The notes: generated by a model from the letters alone, not told the origin. A DNA stretch of 64,000 bases from Parasulfitobacter algicola (GCF_013315265.1 NZ_JABUFE010000001.1:186001-250000); one strand, 5' to 3'. Shown: positions 27,323-37,005, counted from the stretch's first letter. Numbers and translations: made by a program.

Positions 27323-27681
27323 AACAGCGCCCAAAAATCAAAATAAGTGCACATTTTGTGATTCTATTTCCCATGGTGACCAGATTTAGATTAGTTCCGC
27401 TACGGAAAGAACATCCTTCTGTTTCCAAAACATATACAAAGAACACATTTCGAACCAATTGGCTTTATGAAAAGGCTTGTGTCGCATTATTGCCTTAGTC
27501 CGCCCCAACACCTGCCCGAAAACAATGTGAGAAAGTGCAGGTAGCTGCAAATGGCTTCCCTCGGCGTCGTGTTTTACAGCCCCCACCCAGTGCGCGACGT
27601 CGAGGTACTACTATCCCCCTGAATTTGGTAGACATTCTTTCACTGTGATCTAGGATCGCGCTGAAATTGGGGAACATATAC
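27323..27681. other. Intergenic region with long inverted repeat
   Basis: I see no credible coding potential in these 359 bases. The most notable structure is an inverted repeat with 11-base arms and one mismatch, at 27559-27569 and 27595-27605, enclosing a C-rich 25-base loop. It could be a structured leader of the following gene or a small RNA element. GGGGA at about 27669-27673 is the ribosome site of the gamma-glutamyltransferase gene. Confidence 0.4.
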
Positions 27682-29253
27682 ATGCGAGATTTTCACCTTC
27701 CTGGCCGATCTGCCACATTTGCAACCAACGGAATGTGCGCAACATCGCACCCGCTGGCAGCCAAGGTTGCCCTTGATATTTTGGAAGCAGGCGGAAATGC
27801 CGTGGATGCAGCAATTGCTGGCGCTGTTTTGCTGGGTATTTGCGAACCGCAGATGACCGGGATCGGGGGCGATTGCTTTGTATTGCTGGACGCGCCCGGA
27901 CAAGACAACGTTATCGCACTGAATGGTTCGGGCCGCGCACCACAAGCGTTGAATGCGGATGATCTTCGTGCGAAAGGGCTTACGACAATGCCCCTTAACC
28001 AGCCAGAAGCAGTCACAATTCCCGGTGCCATTGATGCGTTTTGCCGTTTATCCAAAGACTGGGGCACGCTGGATCTGGCACAGGTTTTTGCACCCGCAAT
28101 TCATTACGCCGAAGCAGGCGTGCCCGTCGCACCCCGCGTCGCATTTGACTGGGCCATTGCCCAAGACGCGCTGAAAGGTACTGCACGCGACAGCTATTTG
28201 TTGAACGGCAAAGCACCAAAAATTGGACAAATATTTCGTTCACCCATGCAAGCCGACGTTCTGCGTAAAATCGCAGCCGAAGGTCGTAATGGATTTTATC
28301 AGGGCGAAATTGCCGAAGATATGGTCACATCGCTTCAGGCCATGGGCGGCGCGCATACGCTGGACGATTTTGACCAAACCTCTTGTCAGTATACCGACCC
28401 GATCAGCGGCCACTATGGAAAATTCGAACTGGTCGAACATCCACCGAACGGACAGGGTGCCACTGCGATTTTATTGGCAAATATCCTGTCGCATTTCGAT
28501 ATTGCAGACATGGCCCCCGATGGCGCAATGCGCGCACATATTGAGGCCGAAGCATCAAAACTGGCCTATGACGCGCGCAATCGCTTTATCGCGGATCCAA
28601 CAGAAAAGCTGGATCATATGTTGTCATCGGAAACCGCCAAAGCACTGGCAGGCTTGATCGACACAAAACGCGCCATGCCATCGGCAAACGCGCTGTCAGA
28701 GGCTGTGCATAAAGACACAGTCTATATCACGGTTGTCGATAAAGATCGCATGTCCGTTTCGCTGATTTATTCGATCTTCCACAGTTTTGGGGCGGGCCTT
28801 GCATCAAATAAATATGGCATCCTGTTCCAAAATCGCGGCGCTGGATTTACATTGGAAAAAAATCACCCGAATGAGGCCGGCGGTGGCAAGCGCCCGATGC
28901 ATACGATCATTCCGGGAATTTTGCGGCAAAACGACAAAACCATCATGCCTTTTGGTGTTATGGGCGGCGCTTATCAACCCAATGGCCATGCGCGGTTCGT
29001 GTCGAACCTGACCGATTTCAACATGGATTTGCAAACTGCTATCGACGCCCCACGCAGCTTTTCCGACGCAGGTGACATGAAAGTCGAACGTGGATACGCA
29101 CCCGAAGTCAGACAGCAACTTGCCGATATGGGCCACAATGTCAGCATCCCAGAGGTCGCAATTGGCGGTGCTCAGGCGATACTTATCCGCGAAGATGGTG
29201 TGCTAGAAGGTGCATCAGACGCCCGCAAAGATGGCTGCGCTTTGGGCTATTAA
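27682..29253 (+). CDS. Gamma-glutamyltransferase family protein
   Basis: A 523-residue N-terminal-nucleophile hydrolase family member. The large-subunit region opens with AAKVALDILEAGGNAVDAAIA and has EPQMTGIGGDCFVLL. The expected autocleavage threonine is in HKDTVYITVVDKD near residue 355, followed by SIFHSFGAG and a C-terminal GGAYQPNGHARFVSN. There is no signal peptide, so it probably acts in the cytoplasm on a gamma-glutamyl or oxamate-like amide, not as the classic periplasmic glutathione enzyme. The ATG at 27682 follows GGGGA. It ends 4 bases from the convergent hspQ stop. Confidence 0.87.
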   Translation: MRDFHLPGRSATFATNGMCATSHPLAAKVALDILEAGGNAVDAAIAGAVLLGICEPQMTGIGGDCFVLLDAPGQDNVIALNGSGRAPQALNADDLRAKGLTTMPLNQPEAVTIPGAIDAFCRLSKDWGTLDLAQVFAPAIHYAEAGVPVAPRVAFDWAIAQDALKGTARDSYLLNGKAPKIGQIFRSPMQADVLRKIAAEGRNGFYQGEIAEDMVTSLQAMGGAHTLDDFDQTSCQYTDPISGHYGKFELVEHPPNGQGATAILLANILSHFDIADMAPDGAMRAHIEAEASKLAYDARNRFIADPTEKLDHMLSSETAKALAGLIDTKRAMPSANALSEAVHKDTVYITVVDKDRMSVSLIYSIFHSFGAGLASNKYGILFQNRGAGFTLEKNHPNEAGGGKRPMHTIIPGILRQNDKTIMPFGVMGGAYQPNGHARFVSNLTDFNMDLQTAIDAPRSFSDAGDMKVERGYAPEVRQQLADMGHNVSIPEVAIGGAQAILIREDGVLEGASDARKDGCALGY

Positions 29254-29257
29254 GCCC

Positions 29258-29584
29258 CTAGTTCAGCTGGAAATGCAGCGGATAGGACCCGTCTTCGAAC
29301 GGACCAAACAAATCCGGCAAATCAGGATGCGACACAGGTTCGCCAGATTTGTCCGCAACCAGATTTTGTTCAGACACATAAGCCACATAATAGCTTTGAT
29401 CATTTTCAGCCAAAAGATGGTAAAACGGCTGATCCTTAAGCGGTCTGCTTTCCTCGGGAATGGCATCATACCATTCATCCGTGTTCGAAAATTCCGGATC
29501 CACATCAAAAATCACGCCGCGAAACGGATGTTTGCGGTGACGGACAATCTGTCCAAGGTGATATTTGGCACGTGTCTGCAGCAT
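29258..29584 (-). CDS. hspQ: Heat shock protein HspQ (hemimethylated-DNA-binding fold)
   Basis: A 108-residue protein of the HspQ/YccV family: KYHLGQIVRHRKHPFRGVIF at the N terminus, then PFYHLLAENDQSYYVAYVSEQNL. In enterobacteria HspQ acts in protein quality control with Lon; the fold also binds hemimethylated DNA. Both roles are inferred here. GAGAAAG precedes the ATG. It is divergent from the AEC transporter gene across about 80 bases. Confidence 0.9.
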   Translation of the reverse strand: MLQTRAKYHLGQIVRHRKHPFRGVIFDVDPEFSNTDEWYDAIPEESRPLKDQPFYHLLAENDQSYYVAYVSEQNLVADKSGEPVSHPDLPDLFGPFEDGSYPLHFQLN

Positions 29585-29666
29585 ATTTTATAACTTTCTC
29601 TATCGTACCTAGACCTAAGTGACCGTAAAGTCCATATTTCAGCCAGTAACCAAGCGGAAACAGTTT

Positions 29667-30548
29667 GTGAACATTGTCCTTACAGTACTTGAGGTAACCG
29701 CCCCGGTTTTTCTATTGGCAGCGGTTGGATTCATCTGGGTCAAAATGGGGTTTGAGTACCGGGTTCAATTCGTGACCCGGCTGGCCATGACACTCTCAGT
29801 CCCTTGTCTGATTTTCGTGTCATTGATGCAAACAGACATTGCGCCGCAGGCGTTAACGGCGTTATCGCTTGCCTCGATCGCTGCATATGTTTTGGTAACT
29901 GTGCTGTGTTTCGTCTTGGTTTTGTTGGCTAAATTAGATCGTCGCACCTATTTGGCACCATTGATTATGGGCAATACCGGCAATCTGGGTCTGCCTTTGG
30001 CTTTATTTGCTTTTGGCGACGTCGGCCTTGGCTATGCGGTTGTCGTTTTTGCTGTCATGGCGATTTATTCTTTTACTTTTGGGGTTTGGATGGTGTCGGG
30101 CGGCGGGTCTGTCATCAAGGTTGTAAAAGAACCAATGGTCGGCGCGACCGTTCTGGGGGCCATCTTTTTGTGGCAGGGCTGGGAAACACCGCGATTTTTG
30201 ACAAACACATTGGATCTGATCGGCCAGATCGCAATTCCCATCATGCTGATCACACTGGGCGTGGCAGTCGCGCGATTGCATCCGGGGCGTTTGGGCCGCG
30301 CCGTCTGGTTGTCTGTTATAAAGGCTGGTATATGCGCGGCCGCCGCCTGGGGTGTTGGTATCTGGTTTGAACTGGATCAGATCGCATTGGCCGTTCTTGT
30401 CTTGCAAGTATCGACACCCGTGGCCGTCACATCCTATCTTCTAGCCGAAAAATACGGGGCCGATGCAGATGCCGTAGCCGGGCTGGTTGTCATCTCGACA
30501 TTGTTGTCGATCATCACAATTCCCGTACTTTTGATCTTTTTGATGTAA
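29667..30548 (+). CDS. AEC (auxin efflux carrier) family transporter
   Basis: A 293-residue inner-membrane carrier with about ten transmembrane segments in two five-helix halves. The N-terminal half has LAMTLSVPCLIFVSL and the crossing-helix motif MGNTGNLGLPLALF; the second half ends LVVISTLLSIITIPVLLIFLM. The start is taken as the GTG at 29667 (reading VNIVLTVLEVTAPVF), which begins at the family's usual N terminus; an upstream GTG would add 16 polar residues. Family members export or import organic acids or amino acids; the substrate is unknown. Confidence 0.85.
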   Translation: MNIVLTVLEVTAPVFLLAAVGFIWVKMGFEYRVQFVTRLAMTLSVPCLIFVSLMQTDIAPQALTALSLASIAAYVLVTVLCFVLVLLAKLDRRTYLAPLIMGNTGNLGLPLALFAFGDVGLGYAVVVFAVMAIYSFTFGVWMVSGGGSVIKVVKEPMVGATVLGAIFLWQGWETPRFLTNTLDLIGQIAIPIMLITLGVAVARLHPGRLGRAVWLSVIKAGICAAAAWGVGIWFELDQIALAVLVLQVSTPVAVTSYLLAEKYGADADAVAGLVVISTLLSIITIPVLLIFLM

Positions 30549-30624
30549 AATCTGCAGGAATAGGCTTTTCGAAATCGGATGCTTTGGGTTATTGTAAGAA
30601 AAAAATAACGAAAGCGAGAGGCAG

Positions 30625-31218
30625 ATGAGCAGGACTTTTCGCGCATTGGCTGTGATGCTGGCAGTATCCGGATGTGGTGGCGGTGGAAGCGATAATTATT
30701 CCGCCCCGCGTAATTTGGATGATGCATGCAGTATCGCGGACCAGCGCCCAAACTATTTCAGTGCGATGAAGCGGGCCGAACGCAAATGGGGTGTACCCGT
30801 TCATGTGCAGATGGCCACGATTTATCAGGAAAGCAAATTTATCGGCAACGCACGAACGCCACTTCAGTACACGCTTGGCGTGATCCCGATGGGTCGCCAA
30901 AGTTCAGCATATGGCTATTCACAAGCGCTGGATGCGACCTGGAAAGAATATCAGGATGAACAGGGTCGTGGGCGTGCCAAGCGCGATAATATTGAAGATG
31001 CCACAGACTTTATGGGCTGGTATATGAACATCACCCGCGAACGGAACGGGATTGCGCTAAACGATGCCCGCAATCAGTATTTAGCCTATCACGAAGGGCA
31101 CACAGGGTATGCACGTGGAAGCTATAACAGCAAAGCCTGGCTGGTGCGTATCGCTAATGAGGTCGGATCGCGCGCGTTATTTTATCAACTGCAATTGCAA
31201 AGCTGCGGACGGATTTAG
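30625..31218 (+). CDS. Lipoprotein with lysozyme-like (SLT) fold
   Basis: A 197-residue lipoprotein: signal peptide ending in AVSGCGGGG, with the lipobox cysteine near residue 17. The mature part resembles the soluble lytic transglycosylase fold: MATIYQESKF (putative catalytic glutamate), then SAYGYSQALDATWKEYQ and YLAYHEGHTGYARGSY. It probably cleaves or binds peptidoglycan from the outer or inner membrane face. A GAGAGG site precedes the ATG. It is followed by palindromic element copy B and the convergent ABC operon. Confidence 0.83.
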   Translation: MSRTFRALAVMLAVSGCGGGGSDNYSAPRNLDDACSIADQRPNYFSAMKRAERKWGVPVHVQMATIYQESKFIGNARTPLQYTLGVIPMGRQSSAYGYSQALDATWKEYQDEQGRGRAKRDNIEDATDFMGWYMNITRERNGIALNDARNQYLAYHEGHTGYARGSYNSKAWLVRIANEVGSRALFYQLQLQSCGRI

Positions 31219-31226
31219 CACCCATT

Positions 31227-31282
31227 GCTCGTCAATCCTTGCGGCTTTTCTCGCGAAGAAAGCCCGTCAGGGATTGATGAGC
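31227..31282. repeat. Dispersed palindromic element, copy B (56 bp)
   Basis: The outer arms GCTCGTCAATCC (31227-31238) and GGATTGATGAGC (31271-31282) pair with one wobble position. Nested inside is a 22-base near-perfect palindrome (31243-31264) reading GGCTTT near its left end and AAAGCC at its right, centred on TCGCGA. It lies exactly between the stops of the convergent lipoprotein and dppF genes. The design matches copies at 10048 and 47346. Confidence 0.75.
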
Positions 31283-31289
31283 GGTCAGA

Positions 31290-32255
31290 TTATTCAGCCA
31301 AATGACATGCCACACGCGCATTTCGCAGGTGGCGCATTTCTGGGTGTTCTTGCTTGCAGCGATCAACAGCCAAGGGGCACCTTGGGTGAAACGCACAGCC
31401 CGACGGTGGGTTAATTGGATCAGGAATTTCACCTTGCGGTGGGTCGACCTCGCGACCAAACCCATCCATCTTGGGGGCTGCGGCCAGCAACATCTGGGTA
31501 TAAGGGTGCTTGGGATCGTCAAACAGATCCTTGGGCGTGGCCTCTTCGACCAACCGGCCCAGATATAGAACACCGATCTTATCGGCCATATGCTGAACAA
31601 CGGTCAGATCGTGGCTGATGAACAGATAGGTCAGACCAAATTCGTCTTTCAGATCGCTCATCAAATTCAGAACCTGCGCCTGAACAGACACGTCCAGCGC
31701 CGATGTGGGTTCATCACAGACGATCAGCTTGGGTTCAGATGCCAAAGCGCGCGCGATACAGATACGCTGCCGTTGACCGCCCGAAAACTCATGGGGGAAC
31801 TTGCTGGCATCTTCCGATGACAATCCCACCTGTTCCAGTAATTTTTCGGCCAGACCTTTGGTATCGCCACCGCGTGCCGCAACAGGTTCATTGATGATAC
31901 TGCGCACCCGCCAGCGCGGGTTCAGGCTGGCATAGGGGTCCTGAAAAATCATCTGGATATCACTGCGGGCCGTTTCGACTTTGGCACGGTCCGTCTCGCG
32001 CAGCAGATCCACACCACCGATGGTCACATCGCCCCGGGTTGGTTTCAAAAGCCCCACGACCATCTTGCCGATCGTCGATTTGCCCGATCCGCTTTCGCCC
32101 ACCAGCGCATAGGTTGTCTTTTCTTCGACTTCAAAACTGATGTCAGACACAGCTGTCAAAAGCGCCTTAGGCCGCCGTTCAATCACCCGGTTCAGCCAGG
32201 GTTTCGACACATCAAAAATACGAGTCAGATGCGAGATCGAGATCAGCGCGTTCAT
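31290..32255 (-). CDS. Oligopeptide/dipeptide ABC transporter ATPase (DppF-type)
   Basis: A 321-residue ATP-binding subunit: Walker A GESGSGKSTIGK (near residue 53), signature SGGQRQRICIARAL, Walker B IVCDEPTSALD, and the C-terminal oligopeptide-family extension with PSGCAFHPRCP and further cysteines. It pairs with the DppD-type ATPase. Its ATG overlaps the upstream gene's stop in an ATGA. It is the last gene of the six-gene transporter operon. Confidence 0.93.
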   Translation of the reverse strand: MNALISISHLTRIFDVSKPWLNRVIERRPKALLTAVSDISFEVEEKTTYALVGESGSGKSTIGKMVVGLLKPTRGDVTIGGVDLLRETDRAKVETARSDIQMIFQDPYASLNPRWRVRSIINEPVAARGGDTKGLAEKLLEQVGLSSEDASKFPHEFSGGQRQRICIARALASEPKLIVCDEPTSALDVSVQAQVLNLMSDLKDEFGLTYLFISHDLTVVQHMADKIGVLYLGRLVEEATPKDLFDDPKHPYTQMLLAAAPKMDGFGREVDPPQGEIPDPINPPSGCAFHPRCPLAVDRCKQEHPEMRHLRNARVACHLAE

Positions 32256-33229
32256 GCGGAAACCTTCTGGTCAGTATCAATCGGAAACCAGCACGCCGCG
32301 CCGTTTTCCAGTGTTGGGGCCGGGTCCATTCGGCAGGCATCCTGCGCCTTTGGACACCTCGGATGAAACGCACATCCGGTGGGCAATGCCCCAAGACGCG
32401 GCATGGATCCCGGGATTTGACGCAGGCGCTTTTGCCCCTTCGACGCCAGCGGGGTCGATGCCATAAGCCCTTCGGTATAGGGGTGTTTGGGTTCGGTCAG
32501 CACATCACGCACCGTTCCGATTTCAGCCAACCGGCCCGCATACATGACAGCCACACGATCACAGGCTTCGGCAATGACGCCCATATCATGGGTGATCAAC
32601 ATCACCGCCGTGCCGCGTTGACGACAAAGCCGTTTCAACAACGCGATAATCTGCGCCTGCACCGACACATCCAGCGCCGTCGTGGGTTCATCTGCGATGA
32701 TCAACGACGGTTCAGCGCACAGCGCCAATGCGATCACGACGCGTTGTCGCATCCCGCCAGAAAATTCATGTGGATAGGAATTAATACGTTCGGCAGCCGC
32801 CGGAATGCCCACTTCCTCAAGGGCCGCAACGGCGCGATCTTCGGCCTCGGATTTGGTGATATCCAGATGGGCCAACATCGTTTCGGTCAATTGATCCCCG
32901 ATCCGTAAAAGCGGATTAAGCGAGGTCAGCGGATCCTGAAACACCATCCCGATATCTTTGCCCCGGATTTTGCGCATTTTTTCATCAGGCAGGTTATCAA
33001 TGCGCGTGCCGTTCAATAAAACCTGGCCACTTTTGATGTGCGCGGGGCGGTTCAACAGCCCGATCACCGCATTTCCGGCCATAGATTTACCTGCACCGGA
33101 TTCACCGACAACACCCAGAATTTCACCTGCTTTGATATCATAGCTGACGTTATCAACAGGGCGCAGCACAGCACGGCGTGTCGGGATTTCCACGACAAGA
33201 TCGTGGATCGAAAGAACTGTTTCAGCCAT
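32252..33229 (-). CDS. Oligopeptide/dipeptide ABC transporter ATPase (DppD-type)
   Basis: A 325-residue ATP-binding subunit with Walker A GESGAGKSMAGN (near 41), FQDPLTSLNPLLRIGDQ (the oligopeptide-type Q-loop region), signature SGGMRQRVVIALAL, Walker B IIADEPTTALD, and the C-terminal PTGCAFHPRCPKAQ extension. It forms the heterodimeric motor with the DppF-type subunit. The start overlaps the permease stop (TAATG), indicating coupling. Confidence 0.93.
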   Translation of the reverse strand: MAETVLSIHDLVVEIPTRRAVLRPVDNVSYDIKAGEILGVVGESGAGKSMAGNAVIGLLNRPAHIKSGQVLLNGTRIDNLPDEKMRKIRGKDIGMVFQDPLTSLNPLLRIGDQLTETMLAHLDITKSEAEDRAVAALEEVGIPAAAERINSYPHEFSGGMRQRVVIALALCAEPSLIIADEPTTALDVSVQAQIIALLKRLCRQRGTAVMLITHDMGVIAEACDRVAVMYAGRLAEIGTVRDVLTEPKHPYTEGLMASTPLASKGQKRLRQIPGSMPRLGALPTGCAFHPRCPKAQDACRMDPAPTLENGAACWFPIDTDQKVSA

Positions 33230-34191
33230 TAACGCAGTCTCGGGTTTAAAGCGTCGCGCAACCAGTCACCAAGCAGGTTGACCGATAACGCCAGTGCCAA
33301 AAGGGTGGCAGCAGGGAAGACCAAAATCCACCAATCGCCAGACAATAGATACTGCTGACCCTGACTGATCAGAGTTCCAAGCGACGGTTGTGTGGGCGAC
33401 ATGCCGACACCCAGAAAGCTAAGGGTCGCTTCGGCAATAATGGCCAATGCCAATGAAATCGTGGCGATCACAAGGACCGGGTTCAGCACATTGGGTAGGA
33501 TGTGATACAGCATAATCGCGCCGGGGCCACGCCCGATCAAACGGGCGGCCTGTACATATTCCTTGTTCTTTTCAACCAATGTCGTACCCCGCACAACGCG
33601 CGCGAATTGCACCCAATCTGAAAGCCCGATCGCCAGGATCAGAACCCACATCGTGACCCTGTCCTGATATTCAAACGGAATCAGCGTTTTGGCGACCCCA
33701 AAGATCAGCATGGCCACCAAGATCGACGGCAGCGTCAATTGAATGTCGGCCATCCGCATGATGATGGTTTCCGTCCAACCGCCGACATAGCCCGCCAGCA
33801 AACCAAGCGTTATACCCAAAATCATGGCGAAGATGACGGCTGAAAATCCAATGAACAATGATATCCGCATGCCATACAGAATGGTCGAAAAGATATCGCG
33901 CCCCTGTTCATCGGTGCCCATCAAAAAGACCTTGCCGGTGAATTCATTGGGCACCATGGGACGTGAATTCCCGCTCATAATATCCCAAGTGGCGGGGTTA
34001 AACGGTTCATGCGGGGCGATCCAAGGCGCGAAAATCGCACTTAGGATCAAAACCAGCGTGACGACAGCAGCCACAATCGCGATGGGCGATTTGCGGAAAT
34101 TAAAAACGAAATCACTGTCCCACATACGGGCCAAACGACCTGGGTATCTGTGTGCAGGCACCAGGCTTTTGTCCAATCCGGTATCGGCCAT
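33229..34191 (-). CDS. Oligopeptide/dipeptide ABC transporter permease (DppC-type)
   Basis: A 320-residue inner-membrane permease with an N-terminal OppC-type segment (FRKSPIAIVAAVVTLVLIL), a large external loop with HEPFNP and MGTDEQGRDIFS, and the EAA-type coupling loop near VQAARLIGRGPGAIMLYHILPN. The ATG at 34191 is set by a run of six G just before it and because the preceding permease stops two bases upstream. It is fourth in the operon. Confidence 0.92.
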   Translation of the reverse strand: MADTGLDKSLVPAHRYPGRLARMWDSDFVFNFRKSPIAIVAAVVTLVLILSAIFAPWIAPHEPFNPATWDIMSGNSRPMVPNEFTGKVFLMGTDEQGRDIFSTILYGMRISLFIGFSAVIFAMILGITLGLLAGYVGGWTETIIMRMADIQLTLPSILVAMLIFGVAKTLIPFEYQDRVTMWVLILAIGLSDWVQFARVVRGTTLVEKNKEYVQAARLIGRGPGAIMLYHILPNVLNPVLVIATISLALAIIAEATLSFLGVGMSPTQPSLGTLISQGQQYLLSGDWWILVFPAATLLALALSVNLLGDWLRDALNPRLR

Positions 34192-34192
34192 A

Positions 34193-35218
34193 TCAGTGCC
34201 CCCCTGCCGTGCGGTCAACGCGAAGTCGCGGATCGATGGCAAAGTAAAGAAGATCGACGATCAGATTGATGATCACGAACATCACCGATACCAGCATCAG
34301 ATATGCCGCCATCATCGGAATATCGACCGCACGGATCGCCAGAATGAACTGATTGCCGATGCCGGGCCATGCGAAAACGGTTTCAGTGATGATCGCAAAC
34401 GCAATGATTGACCCCAGTTGCAGACCCGCAATCGTGATCACCGGCACCATCGTATTTTTCAAGGCATGGCGGAAATTCACCGCCCGTTCGCGCAAGCCAC
34501 GGGCGCGGGCAAAACGGATGTAATCCTGGCGCAGAACTTCAAGCATTTCGGACCGGACCAACCGCATGATCAGCGTCATCTGATAAAGGCCAAGCGTGAT
34601 TGATGGCAAAATCAACGCCCTAAGCCCACTTTCGGTCAAAAAGCCCGTTCGCCAACTGGGAAATTGAATTTGCGTCCCGAAAACCGACCACACCCATCCA
34701 CCGATTATTACAGTTTCACCGCGCCCTTTGGACGGCAAGATCCCTAGCTCTACGGCGAAAAGATGCGCCAGCAGAATACCGATCAAGAAGGTTGGTAATG
34801 ATACCCCGATCAGCGATAACGTCATAATGATACCCGACCCGAACCCGTTTTGTCTGATGGCCGTTATTACGCCCAAGGTGATCCCGATAATCAGGGCGAA
34901 CAGTCCCGATACAAATGCAAGTTCCAGCGTTGCGGGGGCAGAACTGCGCAAAATATCCATCACCGGACGCTTCTGACGATAGCTGATCCCAAAATCACCC
35001 TGGGCCGCGTTACTGATAAATTTCCAATATTGCACTGGAAACGGCTGATCCAGCCCAAGCTGCGCTCGTACCCGTTCGATGTCAGCTTGCGTGCGTTCCT
35101 GACCCAACATGTTGTCAACAGGATCGCCCACATATTGAAACATGGAAAAGGCGACCAGACCCACGACCAGAAGGACGACGATGGACTGCAAAATTCGTTT
35201 GATTGTATAGGCGAGCAT
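34193..35218 (-). CDS. Oligopeptide/dipeptide ABC transporter permease (DppB-type)
   Basis: A 341-residue permease beginning MLAYTIKRILQSIVVLLVVG, the usual DppB N terminus, with about six transmembrane helices, the loop GLDQPFPVQYWKF, and the coupling motif RFARARGLRERAVNFRHALKN. It forms the channel with the DppC-type subunit. The gap of 117 bases from the substrate-binding gene upstream is the largest between genes that follow within the operon and holds no obvious terminator. Confidence 0.92.
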   Translation of the reverse strand: MLAYTIKRILQSIVVLLVVGLVAFSMFQYVGDPVDNMLGQERTQADIERVRAQLGLDQPFPVQYWKFISNAAQGDFGISYRQKRPVMDILRSSAPATLELAFVSGLFALIIGITLGVITAIRQNGFGSGIIMTLSLIGVSLPTFLIGILLAHLFAVELGILPSKGRGETVIIGGWVWSVFGTQIQFPSWRTGFLTESGLRALILPSITLGLYQMTLIMRLVRSEMLEVLRQDYIRFARARGLRERAVNFRHALKNTMVPVITIAGLQLGSIIAFAIITETVFAWPGIGNQFILAIRAVDIPMMAAYLMLVSVMFVIINLIVDLLYFAIDPRLRVDRTAGGH

Positions 35219-35335
35219 TCAGGTGTTTTTCACGTCTATTGTGCTGCGGTCAAGGGCGTATTGCCCAACCTTTTGGCAACAGGTTCAATTTGATCAAATT
35301 TTCATCACCTGTGGCTGTAAGGTTGGGGAAAACAC

Positions 35336-36916
35336 TCAATTTACAGTAACCCACCGCAGGATAAAGAAATTGTCGGGCCGCTGCGTCAGCGTAACATTTT
35401 CGGTCACGCCCCACAAAAGCGGCTGCACATACATCGGCACATAGGCGACATCATCATTCAAAATGGTCGCGGTTTCATCCAGCATTTGCTGGCGCTTTGC
35501 TTCGTCCAGTTCGGTCTGGATCATGGGCAATAACTCATCCACACGCGCATTGGAATATCCGCCAAAATTCCAGCTGCCCAGCTTCTTTTCAGTGTTCGGT
35601 GTGGCAGCCAGAAAACGAATGGGATGTTCAGCATCAAAGGTACCGGGCGACCAGCCAAGCAGATACATATCAAAGTTATCTGCGCGCAACTCTGGCCAGT
35701 AATTACGCACCGGCATCGCATTCAGTTCAGCTGTAATACCGACGCGGGCCAACATACCGACAATCGCTTGACAGACAGATGCATCATTCAGATACCGGTC
35801 ATTGGGGCATTTCAGGCCAAAGGAAAATCCATCCGGGTACCCTGCTTCGGCCAGCAATTCCTTGGCACGGTCGGGGTTGAATTCGGGACGTGCAGCATTG
35901 GCTTCGGAATAGCCGCGCATCGCAGGGCTGACCAACTGACTGGCGGGTTCGGCCGTGCCACGCATCACGATCTGCAAGATCGCTGGAACATTGACAGCAT
36001 GGGCCACAGCCTGACGCACGCGCAGATCGGCAAAAGGATTCGGGTCGCCCGCATTATCGCCGAACTTCAGCGCCTCATGATCATGCGGAAAGCCCAGCAT
36101 GATCACACGTGCTTCGATCCCTTGGATGACTTTCACGCCATCGCGCGCGGCGGCACGTTCAGCATCCTGAACCGGGATCGGATTGATCATCTCGACCTCA
36201 CCGGACAACAGGGCTGCAACCGCAGTGGCAGAATTGGGAATCGGGCTGAATACAGCGCGGGTAATATTATGTTCCGGCTCGCCCCACCAATTATCAAAGG
36301 GCTCAAGCACCGTTTCAATCCCTGGTGACCGTTCGGTTACACGAAACGCACCGGTGCCATTGGTGTTGATCGTCGCAAAGTTTTCAGTATCCCGCGACGG
36401 GCGTTCAGTACCATTGGCAGCAGCCCAGTCGCTGTCCATGATCATCCAGTTGGCGATGCTGTCAGGAAAAATTGGATTGGGGCCGTTGGTGATGAAATCA
36501 ATCGTATAGTCGTCCTTGATTTCCACATCTGTGACAGATCCGAACCAACTGGCGGTATCGGCATCCTCGCTGGATGCACGTTCATAAGAAAACAGCACAT
36601 CTTCGGCCGTAAAAGCACTGCCGTCGTGAAAAGTCACACCCTGACGCAGCACAAAGCGCCATCCGTGTTCTGCGCTTTGGCTTTCCACCGGAAAAGACCG
36701 CCATTCAACGGCAAGCGCGGGTTCAATGACCATATCCCGATCACGTCGGACAAGGCCTTCATAAACATTATTCAGAAATCCCAGAACGGGGGCTGAATTC
36801 ACGGCATGAGGGTCCATCGTTTGCGGATCCGTGGTCGATGCCCAACGAAATGTTTCGGCTTGGGCCGACCCAATCAACGTCAAAGCCGTCGTTGCGGCAA
36901 GTAGTGTGCGAAACAT
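35336..36916 (-). CDS. ABC transporter substrate-binding protein, family 5 (first of two)
   Basis: A 526-residue periplasmic protein with a signal peptide (MFRTLLAATTALTLIGSAQA) and family 5 features: TMDPHAVNSAPVLGFLNNVYEGL, GVTFHDGSAFTAEDVLFSYERA and SNARVDELLPM. It binds peptides, nickel or sugar-containing ligands for the permease; the ligand is unknown. The ATG at 36916 is supported by GGGGGAT. It resembles the next upstream binding protein in plan and length, suggesting a duplication that gave the transporter two ligand ranges. Unlike that paralogue it directly precedes the permease genes. Confidence 0.92.
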   Translation of the reverse strand: MFRTLLAATTALTLIGSAQAETFRWASTTDPQTMDPHAVNSAPVLGFLNNVYEGLVRRDRDMVIEPALAVEWRSFPVESQSAEHGWRFVLRQGVTFHDGSAFTAEDVLFSYERASSEDADTASWFGSVTDVEIKDDYTIDFITNGPNPIFPDSIANWMIMDSDWAAANGTERPSRDTENFATINTNGTGAFRVTERSPGIETVLEPFDNWWGEPEHNITRAVFSPIPNSATAVAALLSGEVEMINPIPVQDAERAAARDGVKVIQGIEARVIMLGFPHDHEALKFGDNAGDPNPFADLRVRQAVAHAVNVPAILQIVMRGTAEPASQLVSPAMRGYSEANAARPEFNPDRAKELLAEAGYPDGFSFGLKCPNDRYLNDASVCQAIVGMLARVGITAELNAMPVRNYWPELRADNFDMYLLGWSPGTFDAEHPIRFLAATPNTEKKLGSWNFGGYSNARVDELLPMIQTELDEAKRQQMLDETATILNDDVAYVPMYVQPLLWGVTENVTLTQRPDNFFILRWVTVN

Positions 36917-36940
36917 GGATAATCCCCCGTAAATTGCTGA

Positions 36941-36967
36941 CCCCCGGCGCCAAACAAACGCCGGGGG
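36941..36967. terminator. Intercistronic hairpin between the two binding-protein genes
   Basis: Arms CCCCCGGCG (36941-36949) and CGCCGGGGG (36959-36967) form a perfect 9-base-pair GC stem with a 9-base loop. No T run follows in the direction of the operon (leftwards). Such hairpins after binding-protein genes commonly protect the upstream message or partly end transcription, so the first binding protein is made in excess. Confidence 0.65.
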
Positions 36968-37005
36968 TATTTTCAAGCGTGGACCGACTTGCGGTCCGCG
37001 TCACA

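Noticed and set aside
36941-36967. A full transcription terminator splitting the oligopeptide transporter operon
   Set aside because: The hairpin has no T run in the direction of transcription and is placed as an intercistronic stabiliser; the genes clearly belong together.
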